Origin: Burkholderiaceae bacterium
GTDB taxonomy: Bacteria > Pseudomonadota > Gammaproteobacteria > Burkholderiales > Burkholderiaceae_C
Length of the DNA stretch: 5,745 bases
Direction: 5' to 3'
NCBI GenBank assembly: GCA_023260315.1
Contig: JALQVQ010000277.1
Span: forward strand, 1 to 5,745
Each line of letters opens with the position of its first letter. The stretch's first letter is position 1. Position numbers and translations under genes: made by a program. Below are positions 1 through 5,745 of the stretch, piece by piece. Under the pieces are notes generated by a model that was not told the origin of the DNA, ran no database searches, and saw nothing but the letters and a program-made list of their open reading frames with translations.

Positions 1-1792
1 ACTCGCAGCCGCCACCCAGCGCCATGCCACTGATGGCACTGACGACGGGGACATGCGCGTAGCGAATCGCAAGCATGAGTTTTTGCAACTCGTGCTCAAC
101 GGCATCAATCGCGTCGAGGCCCCCAATCATGAAACCGGGCAGCATGGCCTGCAAGTCGGCGCCTGCACTAAACGGTTGGTCGCCTGACCAAATCACCATG
201 CCGGCGTAATTCGCTTGCGCCAAGGTCACGCCCTGCATCAGGCCCTCAGATACCTGTGGGCTGATGGCGTGCATCTTGGTCTTGATACTGGCGATCAAAA
301 CATCGGCATGTGCATCATGTGTCCAAAGCCGTAGCGCGCTGTCTTCAAAGACAGTGGTGCCGGCTTGCTTGTAGGACACGGACCCATCGCCCAAGAACGT
401 TTCGGGGAATAGCTGACGCGCATGGACAGGCAATCGACGTGGCGGCTCGAAGCACGCGCGTGAAGGGTTCCATGAGCCTTCTGGCGTATGGACCCCGCCC
501 GCTTCGGCCACCGGACCATTGAACACCCAATCCGGCAATGGCTCACGACACAAGGCTTTGCCGGCATCAATATCGGCTTTCACCCACTCCGCAACGGTCA
601 GCCAACCGGCGGATTGCCACAGCTCGAAGGGGCCCTGCTTCATCGCAAAACCAAAGCGCATGCAGGCGTCGACGTCGCGCGCGTTTTCCGCAATGCTGGC
701 CAGGTGCAGGGCCGCATAGTGGAAACCATTGCGCAAAATTGCCCACAAAAACTGCCCCTCTGGCCCCTTGCTGTTGCGTAACAGCGCCAAGCGCTCGGCG
801 GGTGGACGCTTCAGCATGCGCGCATAGACCTCGTCCGCCTTCGCGCCGCCAGGCACATAATCGCCGTGCTCGGGGTCAAAGCGCAACACGTCACGCCCAC
901 GCTTTTGATAAAAGCCTTTTTTTACCTTTTGACCCAGATGCCCTTTTTCGAGCAGCGTTTGCAGAACGGCTGGCGTTGCGAAGTGGGGGTAAAAAGGATC
1001 ACTCGACACATCTAAGTTATCTTGCAACGTACGGATCACGTGCGCCAACGTATCCAATCCGACCACGTCCGCTGTGCGGAATGTACCCGAGCTCGCGCGC
1101 CCTAGCTTTTTACCCGTCAGGTCATCCACCACGTCAAACGTTAAGCCATACCGCTCCGCCTCAACAAACGTTGCCAACAACCCCGCCGTGCCGATTCGGT
1201 TGGCAATGAAGTTGGGCGTGTCTTTTGCTCGCACCGCAGACTTACCCAACACGGCGGTCACGAAGGCCTCCAATTGGTCCATGACCTCGGGCCGCGTGTG
1301 CGGCGTCGCAATCAACTCAACCAAACTCATGTAGCGGGGTGGGTTGAAAAAGTGGACGCCGCAAAACTGCGCCGCCAACGCCTCGGGCAAGGGTTGACCC
1401 AGCGCGGTGATGGATAGGCCTGACGTGTTGGTCGCCAAAATGGCGTTCGCGTTCAGGTGTGGCGCAATTTTCTCGTAGAGGGCATGTTTCCAGTCCAAAC
1501 GCTCAGCGATGGCCTCAATCACCAAATCGCAGGTTTTCAATTGCGACAGATGCTCGTCATAGTTGGCGGCCTGAATCAATGCGGCATCCGAGGCACGGCC
1601 GAGTGGCGCCGGCTTCATTTTGGTCAGCGCGGCAATCGCCTTATTGGCGATGGCGGACTTGTCCGGGCCCTCGCTGCTCGGCAGGTCGAACAGCAGAACG
1701 GGAATGCGTGCATTGACAAGATGGGCGGCAATCTGCGCGCCCATGACGCCTGCGCCCAAAACGGCGACGCGGCGAATGTGAAACTGGCTCAT
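1..1792 (-). CDS. 3-hydroxyacyl-CoA dehydrogenase / enoyl-CoA hydratase, FadB-like, 3' end outside window
   Basis: Predicted cytoplasmic beta-oxidation enzyme that hydrates trans-2-enoyl-CoA and oxidises the 3-hydroxyacyl-CoA with NAD+. The frame stays open for 597 codons and leaves the window at base 1. Residues 1-190 form the NAD-binding dehydrogenase domain, with GAGVMG at 13-18, VIEA at 91-94, NTS at 122-124, the HFFNPP motif with the likely catalytic His147, and Glu159 in LVELI. PNFIANRIG at 193-201 opens the C-terminal dehydrogenase domain, which includes GxKxGFY-type residues at 287-295 and a second repeat near PFELW at 388-392. From about residue 490 a crotonase domain begins, with FSAGADL at 541-547 and GMALGGGCE at 589-597. 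Its last residue, Glu597, aligns with the first active-site Glu of E. coli FadB; the second Glu would lie off the window. Domain order is the reverse of E. coli FadB. Relatives are about 800 residues, so roughly 200 are missing. The start is backed by TTGGAG at 1798-1803, five bases from the ATG. It lies 33 bases behind the DUF2147 gene in the same operon. Confidence 0.93.
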   Translation of the reverse strand, partial: MSQFHIRRVAVLGAGVMGAQIAAHLVNARIPVLLFDLPSSEGPDKSAIANKAIAALTKMKPAPLGRASDAALIQAANYDEHLSQLKTCDLVIEAIAERLDWKHALYEKIAPHLNANAILATNTSGLSITALGQPLPEALAAQFCGVHFFNPPRYMSLVELIATPHTRPEVMDQLEAFVTAVLGKSAVRAKDTPNFIANRIGTAGLLATFVEAERYGLTFDVVDDLTGKKLGRASSGTFRTADVVGLDTLAHVIRTLQDNLDVSSDPFYPHFATPAVLQTLLEKGHLGQKVKKGFYQKRGRDVLRFDPEHGDYVPGGAKADEVYARMLKRPPAERLALLRNSKGPEGQFLWAILRNGFHYAALHLASIAENARDVDACMRFGFAMKQGPFELWQSAGWLTVAEWVKADIDAGKALCREPLPDWVFNGPVAEAGGVHTPEGSWNPSRACFEPPRRLPVHARQLFPETFLGDGSVSYKQAGTTVFEDSALRLWTHDAHADVLIASIKTKMHAISPQVSEGLMQGVTLAQANYAGMVIWSGDQPFSAGADLQAMLPGFMIGGLDAIDAVEHELQKLMLAIRYAHVPVVSAISGMALGGGCE

Positions 1793-1825
1793 GAATTCTC
1801 CAAAAGTGCGTGAATCGCGACAGAC

Positions 1826-2272
1826 TTACTCAACGCGTATCCACGTTTGTGTGCGTCCAAGCAGAGGCATGCCCACGTAACCGCGGACTTCCAACTTGGC
1901 GCCACCCTCCTTCGGTGTCAGGCGTACGCGATACGTTTTGCCTTTTTGTGGGTCCAAAATCTCGCCGCCGTCCCATAAGCCGTCATCTTTGACGTTACGG
2001 GTCACGCCGCGGATGATTTCCATTCCGACAATGACCTGACCCTTGCGGTCATCGGTACACAGGTCACAGACCTTGCTGCTTTTGGGATCATTCACCAGCG
2101 ATTTCTCAACAGTGCCGCTGAAGGTGCCGCTCGTATCCGTGATGCGGACCAACGATTTTTCTTGCCCCGTCTCATCGTCAATTGTTTTCCAAAGCCCCGC
2201 TGGGTTCATTTGCGCCAAAGCCAAGACTGGCGCCAAGCAAACGACAGCAAGCAGTGTTTTTAATGTGTTCAT
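1826..2272 (-). CDS. Small exported DUF2147 family protein
   Basis: A 148-residue protein of unknown function. Residues 1-20 are a Sec signal peptide: a Lys at 5, a Leu/Val/Ala-rich core and an ALA-Q cleavage site at 20/21, so the mature form should be periplasmic or outside the cell. The mature part fits the DUF2147 family: GLWKTIDDETG at 26-36, a CxxC pair at Cys69 and Cys72 followed by a Lys/Gly-rich turn, LWDGGEILDPQKGKTY at 99-114, and a closing LEVRGYVGMPLLGRTQTW at 127-144. The start is backed by AAGGAG at 2279-2284, six bases from the ATG. It sits between the acyl-CoA dehydrogenase gene (32 bases) and the FadB-like gene (33 bases) and is almost surely cotranscribed with them. Its role in fatty-acid use is unknown. 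A lipid-binding or envelope role would be a guess from context. I am confident of the gene and family and have no claim on function. Confidence 0.9.
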   Translation of the reverse strand: MNTLKTLLAVVCLAPVLALAQMNPAGLWKTIDDETGQEKSLVRITDTSGTFSGTVEKSLVNDPKSSKVCDLCTDDRKGQVIVGMEIIRGVTRNVKDDGLWDGGEILDPQKGKTYRVRLTPKEGGAKLEVRGYVGMPLLGRTQTWIRVE

Positions 2273-2304
2273 TTCAAGCTCCTTTTAGGTGAGAGAAGGG
2301 GGGT

Positions 2305-4101
2305 TCAAGCGAGGGCGATGTCGGTGTCCATCAACACGGCCGTATCGGCACGCGCGGTGCGCATGAGTGATGCGGTTTCGGGGAACAATTTTGCAAAGTA
2401 AAAGCGAGCGGTTTGCAGCTTGGCTTGGTAATGCGGGTCGGTATCGCCCGCCTCAATCTTGCGTAAAGCAACCTGCGCCATGCGGGCCCAAAAATAACCA
2501 AACACCAGATGCCCAGCAACGCGCAGGTAGTCCACTGCCGCGGCACCCACAACATCGGGGTTTTGAAAAGCCTTGAAACCCACCTCGGTGGTGAACTTGG
2601 TCATCTGGTCAGCCAAACCGGCAAGGGGGGTGATGAACGGTGCCATCGCCTCGTTAACACCCTCCTCCCGAATCAGCGCCTCAATTTCCTTGCCAAACTT
2701 TTTGAGCGTCGCGCCTTGGTTGCCCAGCACTTTACGGCCCAACAAATCCAAACTTTGGATGGTGTTGGTGCCCTCGTAAATCATGTTGATACGGGCGTCG
2801 CGCACGTACTGCTCCATCCCCCATTCTTGGATATAGCCATGACCACCGAACACCTGTAGACACGATGACGTGGCGGTCCACGCGTTGTCAGTGATGAAGG
2901 CTTTAACGATGGGGGTCAACAGGGCCACGATCTCGGCAGACTCTTTGCGAACAGCTTCGTCGGGATGGCTCAACTCTCGGTCAATCAAGAGCGCGCAATA
3001 CAGCGCCAAAGCGCGACCGCCCTCGGCATACGCCTTCGCAGTCAACAGCATTTTGCGCACATCGGGGTGGACCAAAATCGGATCCGCTGGCTGATCTTTC
3101 GCCTTTACACCTGTAAGGCTGCGTGACTGTGCGCGGTCTTTGGCGTAGGCCAATGCGTTTTGATAGGCCACCTCGGTCAGGCCCAACGACTGCATACCAA
3201 CGCCGATGCGCGCCGCGTTCATCATCACAAACATCGCCGCCAAACCTTTGTTTGGTTTCCCCACCAACGTCCCAACGGCACCGTCAAGGGTCATTTGGCA
3301 TGTAGCGTTGCCGTGAATACCCATCTTGTGTTCCAAGCCGGTACACATGATGGCATTGCGCTCACCCAATTTGCCGTCGGCCGTTACATTGAACTTGGGC
3401 ACCACAAACAGGCTGATACCTTTGCTGCCAGCGGGCGCATCGGGCAACCGCGCCAACACGAGGTGGACGATGTTCTCGACCATGTCGTGCTCGCCAGAGC
3501 TGATGAAGATTTTTTGCCCGGTGATGCGATACGTACCGTCCGCCTGCGGCTCCGCCTTGGTCCGCAACATGCCAAGGTCGGTGCCGCAATGGGGCTCGGT
3601 GAGGCACATGGTTCCCGTCCACTCGCCGGTCACCAGTTTGGGCAGGTAGGTCTTCTGCTGCTCAGGGGTACCGTGTGCATGCAGTGCCTCGTACGCGCCA
3701 TGTGTGAGGCCGGGATACATGGTCCACGCTTGATTCGCGCTGTTGAGCATTTCGTACATGCACTGGTTCAGGACGATGGGGAGGCCCTGACCGCCGTATG
3801 CGGGGTCACAACTCAGCGCTGGCCAGCCACCCGCAACGTACTGCGCGTAGGCATCCTTGAAGCCGGTGGGGATTTTGACCTCGTGTGTGGTTCGATCCAG
3901 TTGGCAGCCCTCCTGGTCGCCCACGCGGTTGAGTGGAAACAGCACCTCAGAGGCGAACTTGCCACCCTCTTCCAAAATGGCGTTAACGGTATCGGCATCC
4001 ACGTCGCTGTGCTTGGGCATCTCGGAAAAAGCGCTGGAAACCTCGAACACCTCGTGCAGCAAAAATTGCATATCGCGAAGCGGTGGGGTGTACTGGGACA
4101 T
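2305..4101 (-). CDS. Acyl-CoA dehydrogenase, about 600-residue FadE-like type
   Basis: FAD-dependent enzyme that oxidises acyl-CoA to trans-2-enoyl-CoA, the first step of beta-oxidation, presumably passing electrons to ETF. The 598 residues match the usual length of this large subfamily. The N-terminal helix segment (YTPPLRDMQFLLHEVFE, 4-20) is its typical extra N-terminal domain. The core carries CLTEPHCGTDLGM at 166-178 and ITGQKIFISSGEHDM at 193-207 (flavin and substrate contacts), and ARINMIYEGTNTIQS at 436-450, in which Glu443 is the expected catalytic base. Residues from about 465 to 590 form the extra C-terminal domain of the group. The frame is open for 54 more codons upstream, to 4263. 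That extension would overlap the TetR gene, has no family-like sequence, and ignores the GAGGAG at 4107-4112, so the ATG at 4101 is chosen. The gene starts 28 bases after the TetR stop. Substrate chain length cannot be read from the sequence; medium- to long-chain saturated acyl-CoA is the likely choice. Confidence 0.95.
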   Translation of the reverse strand: MSQYTPPLRDMQFLLHEVFEVSSAFSEMPKHSDVDADTVNAILEEGGKFASEVLFPLNRVGDQEGCQLDRTTHEVKIPTGFKDAYAQYVAGGWPALSCDPAYGGQGLPIVLNQCMYEMLNSANQAWTMYPGLTHGAYEALHAHGTPEQQKTYLPKLVTGEWTGTMCLTEPHCGTDLGMLRTKAEPQADGTYRITGQKIFISSGEHDMVENIVHLVLARLPDAPAGSKGISLFVVPKFNVTADGKLGERNAIMCTGLEHKMGIHGNATCQMTLDGAVGTLVGKPNKGLAAMFVMMNAARIGVGMQSLGLTEVAYQNALAYAKDRAQSRSLTGVKAKDQPADPILVHPDVRKMLLTAKAYAEGGRALALYCALLIDRELSHPDEAVRKESAEIVALLTPIVKAFITDNAWTATSSCLQVFGGHGYIQEWGMEQYVRDARINMIYEGTNTIQSLDLLGRKVLGNQGATLKKFGKEIEALIREEGVNEAMAPFITPLAGLADQMTKFTTEVGFKAFQNPDVVGAAAVDYLRVAGHLVFGYFWARMAQVALRKIEAGDTDPHYQAKLQTARFYFAKLFPETASLMRTARADTAVLMDTDIALA

Positions 4102-4106
4102 AAAAA

Positions 4107-4112
4107 CTCCTC
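4107..4112 (-). promoter_or_regulatory. Ribosome binding site that fixes the acyl-CoA dehydrogenase start
   Basis: GAGGAG on the minus strand lies five bases before the ATG at 4101. It decides against the longer open frame that begins at 4263 and would run through the end of the TetR gene. Confidence 0.85.
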
Positions 4113-4129
4113 TGGGAAAAATGGGGAAA

Positions 4130-4816
4130 TTACTGGATACGGGTCGCCGGTAAATAGCGCGCCATGATGTGGTCAAAACTGGTTTGTGCACGGGCCAATG
4201 CGTCGGTACTTCGCATGAAGCGCGCTTGGTAATGCAAGGTGAGAATGAGGCCATGGATCTCAAACGTCACCTGCGCCTCGTCCGTCTCGGGTGACAGCTC
4301 ACCGGACGCTTTTGCTTGTGAAACAGCGCGTTTGAGGGCGTTTAACCACAAGGTCATGGAGGCAACCAACGCATCGCGCACCGGGCCCTCGCGGTCTTCA
4401 AACTCAATGGCGCCACTGATGTAGATGCAGCCTTGGTCGATCTCAACGGCGGTGCGCGCGATCCAGTTTCCAAACAAGGCGCGCAACCGTGGCAAACCAC
4501 GCGTCGCCTTCATGGCCGGGAAAAACACCTCGTCCTCAAATCGAACGTGATACTCCCGCACAACGGAGACCTGCAACTCCTCACGCGAGCCGAAATGCGC
4601 AAACACACCTGACTTACTCATCTGCATGCGCTCGGCAAGCGCGCCGATGCTGAGGCCCTCAAGGCCAATGTGCGTGGCCAAGCCCAAAGCGGCATCGACG
4701 ATGGCGGCTTTGGTCTGTTGGCCTTTTAGGGAGTTTTTGGGACGCCGCTTTGCCGTCGCATCTGCGTCGGCAATGGCGTCAAAGGCGGGATTAGGAGCCA
4801 TGCTTGGGTGATTCAT
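4130..4816 (-). CDS. TetR-family regulator, likely repressor of the beta-oxidation operon
   Basis: DNA-binding repressor of 228 residues from the chosen ATG. A basic stretch (TAKRRPKNSLKGQQTK, 21-36) leads into the TetR helix-turn-helix at about 33-82, with LSIGALAERMQMSKSGVFAHF at 55-75 holding the recognition helix. Residues from about 100 to 228 form the helical ligand-binding and dimer domain, including GCIYISGAIEFEDREGPVRD at 129-148, a pattern I associate with TetR proteins beside acyl-CoA dehydrogenase genes. It is the first gene of the operon, 28 bases ahead of the acyl-CoA dehydrogenase. A perfect palindrome sits seven to eighteen bases before its ATG, which suggests autorepression released by an acyl-CoA ligand. 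The start is uncertain: ATGs at 4816 and 4801 and a GTG at 4846 are in frame, and none has a clear ribosome binding site. The GTG would place the palindrome inside the coding region. A role like that of FadP in Burkholderiales is plausible but unproven. Confidence 0.88.
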   Translation of the reverse strand: MNHPSMAPNPAFDAIADADATAKRRPKNSLKGQQTKAAIVDAALGLATHIGLEGLSIGALAERMQMSKSGVFAHFGSREELQVSVVREYHVRFEDEVFFPAMKATRGLPRLRALFGNWIARTAVEIDQGCIYISGAIEFEDREGPVRDALVASMTLWLNALKRAVSQAKASGELSPETDEAQVTFEIHGLILTLHYQARFMRSTDALARAQTSFDHIMARYLPATRIQ

Positions 4817-4822
4817 AATAAA

Positions 4823-4834
4823 ACGAACGTTCGT
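4823..4834. promoter_or_regulatory. Perfect 12-bp palindrome, candidate TetR operator
   Basis: ACGAACGTTCGT is its own reverse complement and lies just upstream of the ATG at 4816. It overlaps the expected transcription start of the operon if the nearby -35/-10 pair is real. Size and symmetry fit a TetR-family operator, and the position is right for autorepression of the regulator and the three genes behind it. I found no second copy in the window. The binding protein is inferred from position only. Confidence 0.6.
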
Positions 4835-4837
4835 GCT

Positions 4838-4865
4838 ATTTTGCACAAAAAACAGCGGTCCGCAA
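4838..4865 (-). promoter_or_regulatory. Possible sigma-70 promoter of the TetR / beta-oxidation operon
   Basis: On the minus strand TTGCGG (4860-4865) and CAAAAT (4838-4843) are 16 bases apart. The -35 matches consensus at three positions and the -10 at four, so this is weak. In its favour, transcription would begin within the 12-bp palindrome, as expected for a repressed promoter. It overlaps the possible slmA terminator, and both readings need not be right. Confidence 0.3.
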
Positions 4866-4870
4866 GTTTT
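4847..4870 (-). terminator. Possible weak intrinsic terminator after slmA
   Basis: On the minus strand an AAAAC arm, a short GCG/CGC stem with a three-base loop, and a GTTTT arm can fold together, with six T at the 3' side (4847-4852). The stem is short and has a small internal bulge, so it may stop only part of the slmA transcript. It starts 45 bases after the slmA stop codon. Confidence 0.25.
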
Positions 4871-4914
4871 CTTCTGAAAAATAGAGGGGTTTGGGGCGCG
4901 CCGCGTTGCCGGAT

Positions 4915-5580
4915 TTACCGCAACAAGACCGCGAGGTGCGCGTCAGCGCCGGCGACGGGCGCCTGCTGCCAGTCGCTGCGCACGAAAGCGTGCAGCCGCC
5001 CGCGCAAAAAGGACACCAACAGGTCAGCGCGTGACTGCGCAGACGCGGTTGGGGTCGCATCACCCGACTGATCGGCCCAGTGACGCCAGTGGGCACGCAA
5101 CACCGACTCGAGCTTGTCAAATAACAGGTTCACGCGCTCGGTAAGACGGGCTTGCTCAAACACCAAGGCATCGCCCACCAGCACGCGCACCATGCCCGGA
5201 TTGGCCTGCGCAAATTGCAACGACAGCAAAACCACCTTCCGGCATGCCTCTCGGCCATCAAGGCCAACCGCACCCGGCTCCCCGACCTTGCCAGCCAGCC
5301 CCAACAGGCTGTCCTCGGTGAATGTGATGAGGGCGTCGAGCATTTGCGCTTTGCTGGCGAATTGGCGATACAGGGCCGCTTCGCTCACGTCGAGCCGCTT
5401 GGCCAGCGCCGCCGTGGTGACGCGCTCAGCCATGGGCTGCTCGAGCATCGCCGCGAAGGCTTGCAGAATCGCCATACGCCGCTCCCCGGGCTTTGCTTTT
5501 GACTTGCGCACAACCGTGCCGTCTGTCGCGTTATCGGCGTCGTCGGCGTTGGTCATGGGGTTTGCGTCTGGCGTTGGCAT
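4915..5580 (-). CDS. slmA: Nucleoid occlusion factor SlmA (TetR-family)
   Basis: DNA-bound inhibitor of FtsZ ring assembly over the nucleoid. The 221 residues are slightly longer than E. coli SlmA because of an acidic, low-complexity N-terminal tail (1-22). A basic GERR segment at 32-35 opens the DNA-binding domain. The helix-turn-helix covers TTAALAKRLDVSEAALYRQF at 55-74, followed by ASKAQM, which is very typical of SlmA. The C-terminal half has NPGMVRVLVGDALVFEQARL at 127-146, the hallmark stretch of the family, and ends in a helical region with LLVSFLRGRLHAFVRSDW at 187-204. A start at Met9 (5556) is equally possible, since neither ATG has a good ribosome binding site. About 100 bases separate it from the TetR gene, so it is probably its own unit and unrelated to the fatty-acid genes. 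SlmA-type DNA sites (GTGAGTACTCAC-like) are not visible here. Identification is from recognised sequence, not a search. Confidence 0.88.
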   Translation of the reverse strand: MPTPDANPMTNADDADNATDGTVVRKSKAKPGERRMAILQAFAAMLEQPMAERVTTAALAKRLDVSEAALYRQFASKAQMLDALITFTEDSLLGLAGKVGEPGAVGLDGREACRKVVLLSLQFAQANPGMVRVLVGDALVFEQARLTERVNLLFDKLESVLRAHWRHWADQSGDATPTASAQSRADLLVSFLRGRLHAFVRSDWQQAPVAGADAHLAVLLR

Positions 5581-5581
5581 G

Positions 5582-5596
5582 CGTTCAATGTGAACG
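5582..5596. repeat. Short inverted repeat upstream of slmA
   Basis: CGTTCA and TGAACG are separated by three bases, giving a 15-bp dyad directly ahead of the first slmA ATG and just before the receptor frame on the other strand. It could be an operator for slmA or chance; nothing else supports either view. It does not resemble the published SlmA site. Confidence 0.35.
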
Positions 5597-5600
5597 AATC

Positions 5601-5745
5601 ATGGTCCCGAAGGCTTGGTCCGCGGACGACCAGATTGAAGAGGTCGTCGTTACTGGTTCGTATATCAAACGATCCAGTTTCGAGGGGACCAAACCCATTC
5701 AGGTCGTAGACCAGGAAACCATCAAGCGAAGCGGTGCCGCACAAC
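5601..5745 (+). CDS. TonB-dependent outer membrane receptor, N-terminal fragment
   Basis: Forty-eight codons are visible before the window ends. The translation contains QIEEVVVTGSYIKR at 11-24, the TonB-box and plug-start signature of large TonB-dependent receptors. KPIQVVDQETIKRSGAAQ at 31-48 follows, matching the first strand and helix of the plug domain. Such receptors are outer membrane channels that import siderophores, vitamins or oligosaccharides; the substrate cannot be told from this part. WSADDQ at 6-11 looks like the end of a signal peptide (cleavage after Ala8), yet only seven residues stand before it. No ribosome binding site precedes the ATG at 5601. The frame stays open upstream into slmA antisense, but the residues there (ACVQCERI) do not make a proper hydrophobic core. 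Either the start is an upstream TTG, the gene has lost its 5' end, or the sequence is joined here. The family call is firm; the exact start is not known and 5601 is a placeholder. Confidence 0.72.
   Translation, partial: MVPKAWSADDQIEEVVVTGSYIKRSSFEGTKPIQVVDQETIKRSGAAQ

Noticed and set aside
538..1209. Open frame of 223 codons on the plus strand
   Set aside because: It lies opposite the FadB-like gene; its translation is rich in Arg, Pro, Ser and Ala without any family pattern.
1..1792. Possible frameshift or pseudogene in the FadB-like gene
   Set aside because: Hand translation from the ATG at 1790-1792 stays open to the window edge with all motifs in order; the gene is only cut by the window.
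3160..4167. Open frame of 335 codons on the plus strand
   Set aside because: It lies wholly opposite the acyl-CoA dehydrogenase gene and its leader, shows no recognisable domain, and is the usual antisense shadow of a GC-rich gene.
4102..4263. 54-codon N-terminal extension of the acyl-CoA dehydrogenase
   Set aside because: It overlaps the TetR gene, has no resemblance to the family, and the strong ribosome binding site lies before the internal ATG at 4101.
4895..4902. GGCGCGCC palindrome after slmA
   Set aside because: Eight GC-only bases are expected by chance at this base composition; there is no T-run or other context to make it a terminator or operator.
5114..5593. Plus-strand frames opposite slmA
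   Set aside because: They are shadows of slmA with no recognisable product.
5553..5744. 63-codon minus-strand frame at the right edge
   Set aside because: It is antisense to the recognisable receptor plug sequence and has no family pattern.

Overview
The window reads as chromosomal DNA of a betaproteobacterium, most likely a member of the Burkholderiales. The reasons are a moderately high GC content, an SlmA of the betaproteobacterial type, and a TetR / acyl-CoA dehydrogenase / 3-hydroxyacyl-CoA dehydrogenase gene order of the kind seen in that group. The assignment rests on protein resemblance I can see by eye, not on a database search.

Layout. Everything from 1 to about 5580 is coded on the minus strand, so transcription runs from high to low coordinates. 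In transcription order the genes are slmA (5580-4915, nucleoid occlusion regulator); a gap of about 100 bases with a perfect 12-bp palindrome; a TetR-family regulator (4816-4130); an acyl-CoA dehydrogenase of about 600 residues (4101-2305); a small exported DUF2147 protein (2272-1826); and a two-domain 3-hydroxyacyl-CoA dehydrogenase / enoyl-CoA hydratase (1792 to beyond base 1). The last four genes are separated by only 28, 32 and 33 bases and look like one operon. At the right edge, on the plus strand, the window ends inside the first codons of a TonB-dependent receptor (5601 onward). That gene lacks a convincing signal peptide and ribosome binding site.

How the genes work together. The acyl-CoA dehydrogenase makes the trans-2-enoyl-CoA. 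The bifunctional protein hydrates it and oxidises the 3-hydroxyacyl-CoA. The thiolase expected to finish the cycle would lie to the left of the window. The TetR protein, first in the operon with a palindrome at its own start, is the likely acyl-CoA-responsive autorepressor. DUF2147 is the odd member, because it is exported while its neighbours are cytoplasmic.

I see no RNA genes, CRISPR arrays, insertion sequences or prophage parts, and no gene-free stretch longer than 300 bases. I do not find a clearly new biological system. The points most worth a second look are the abrupt receptor start at the right end, the operator-like palindrome, and the DUF2147 gene inside the fatty-acid operon.
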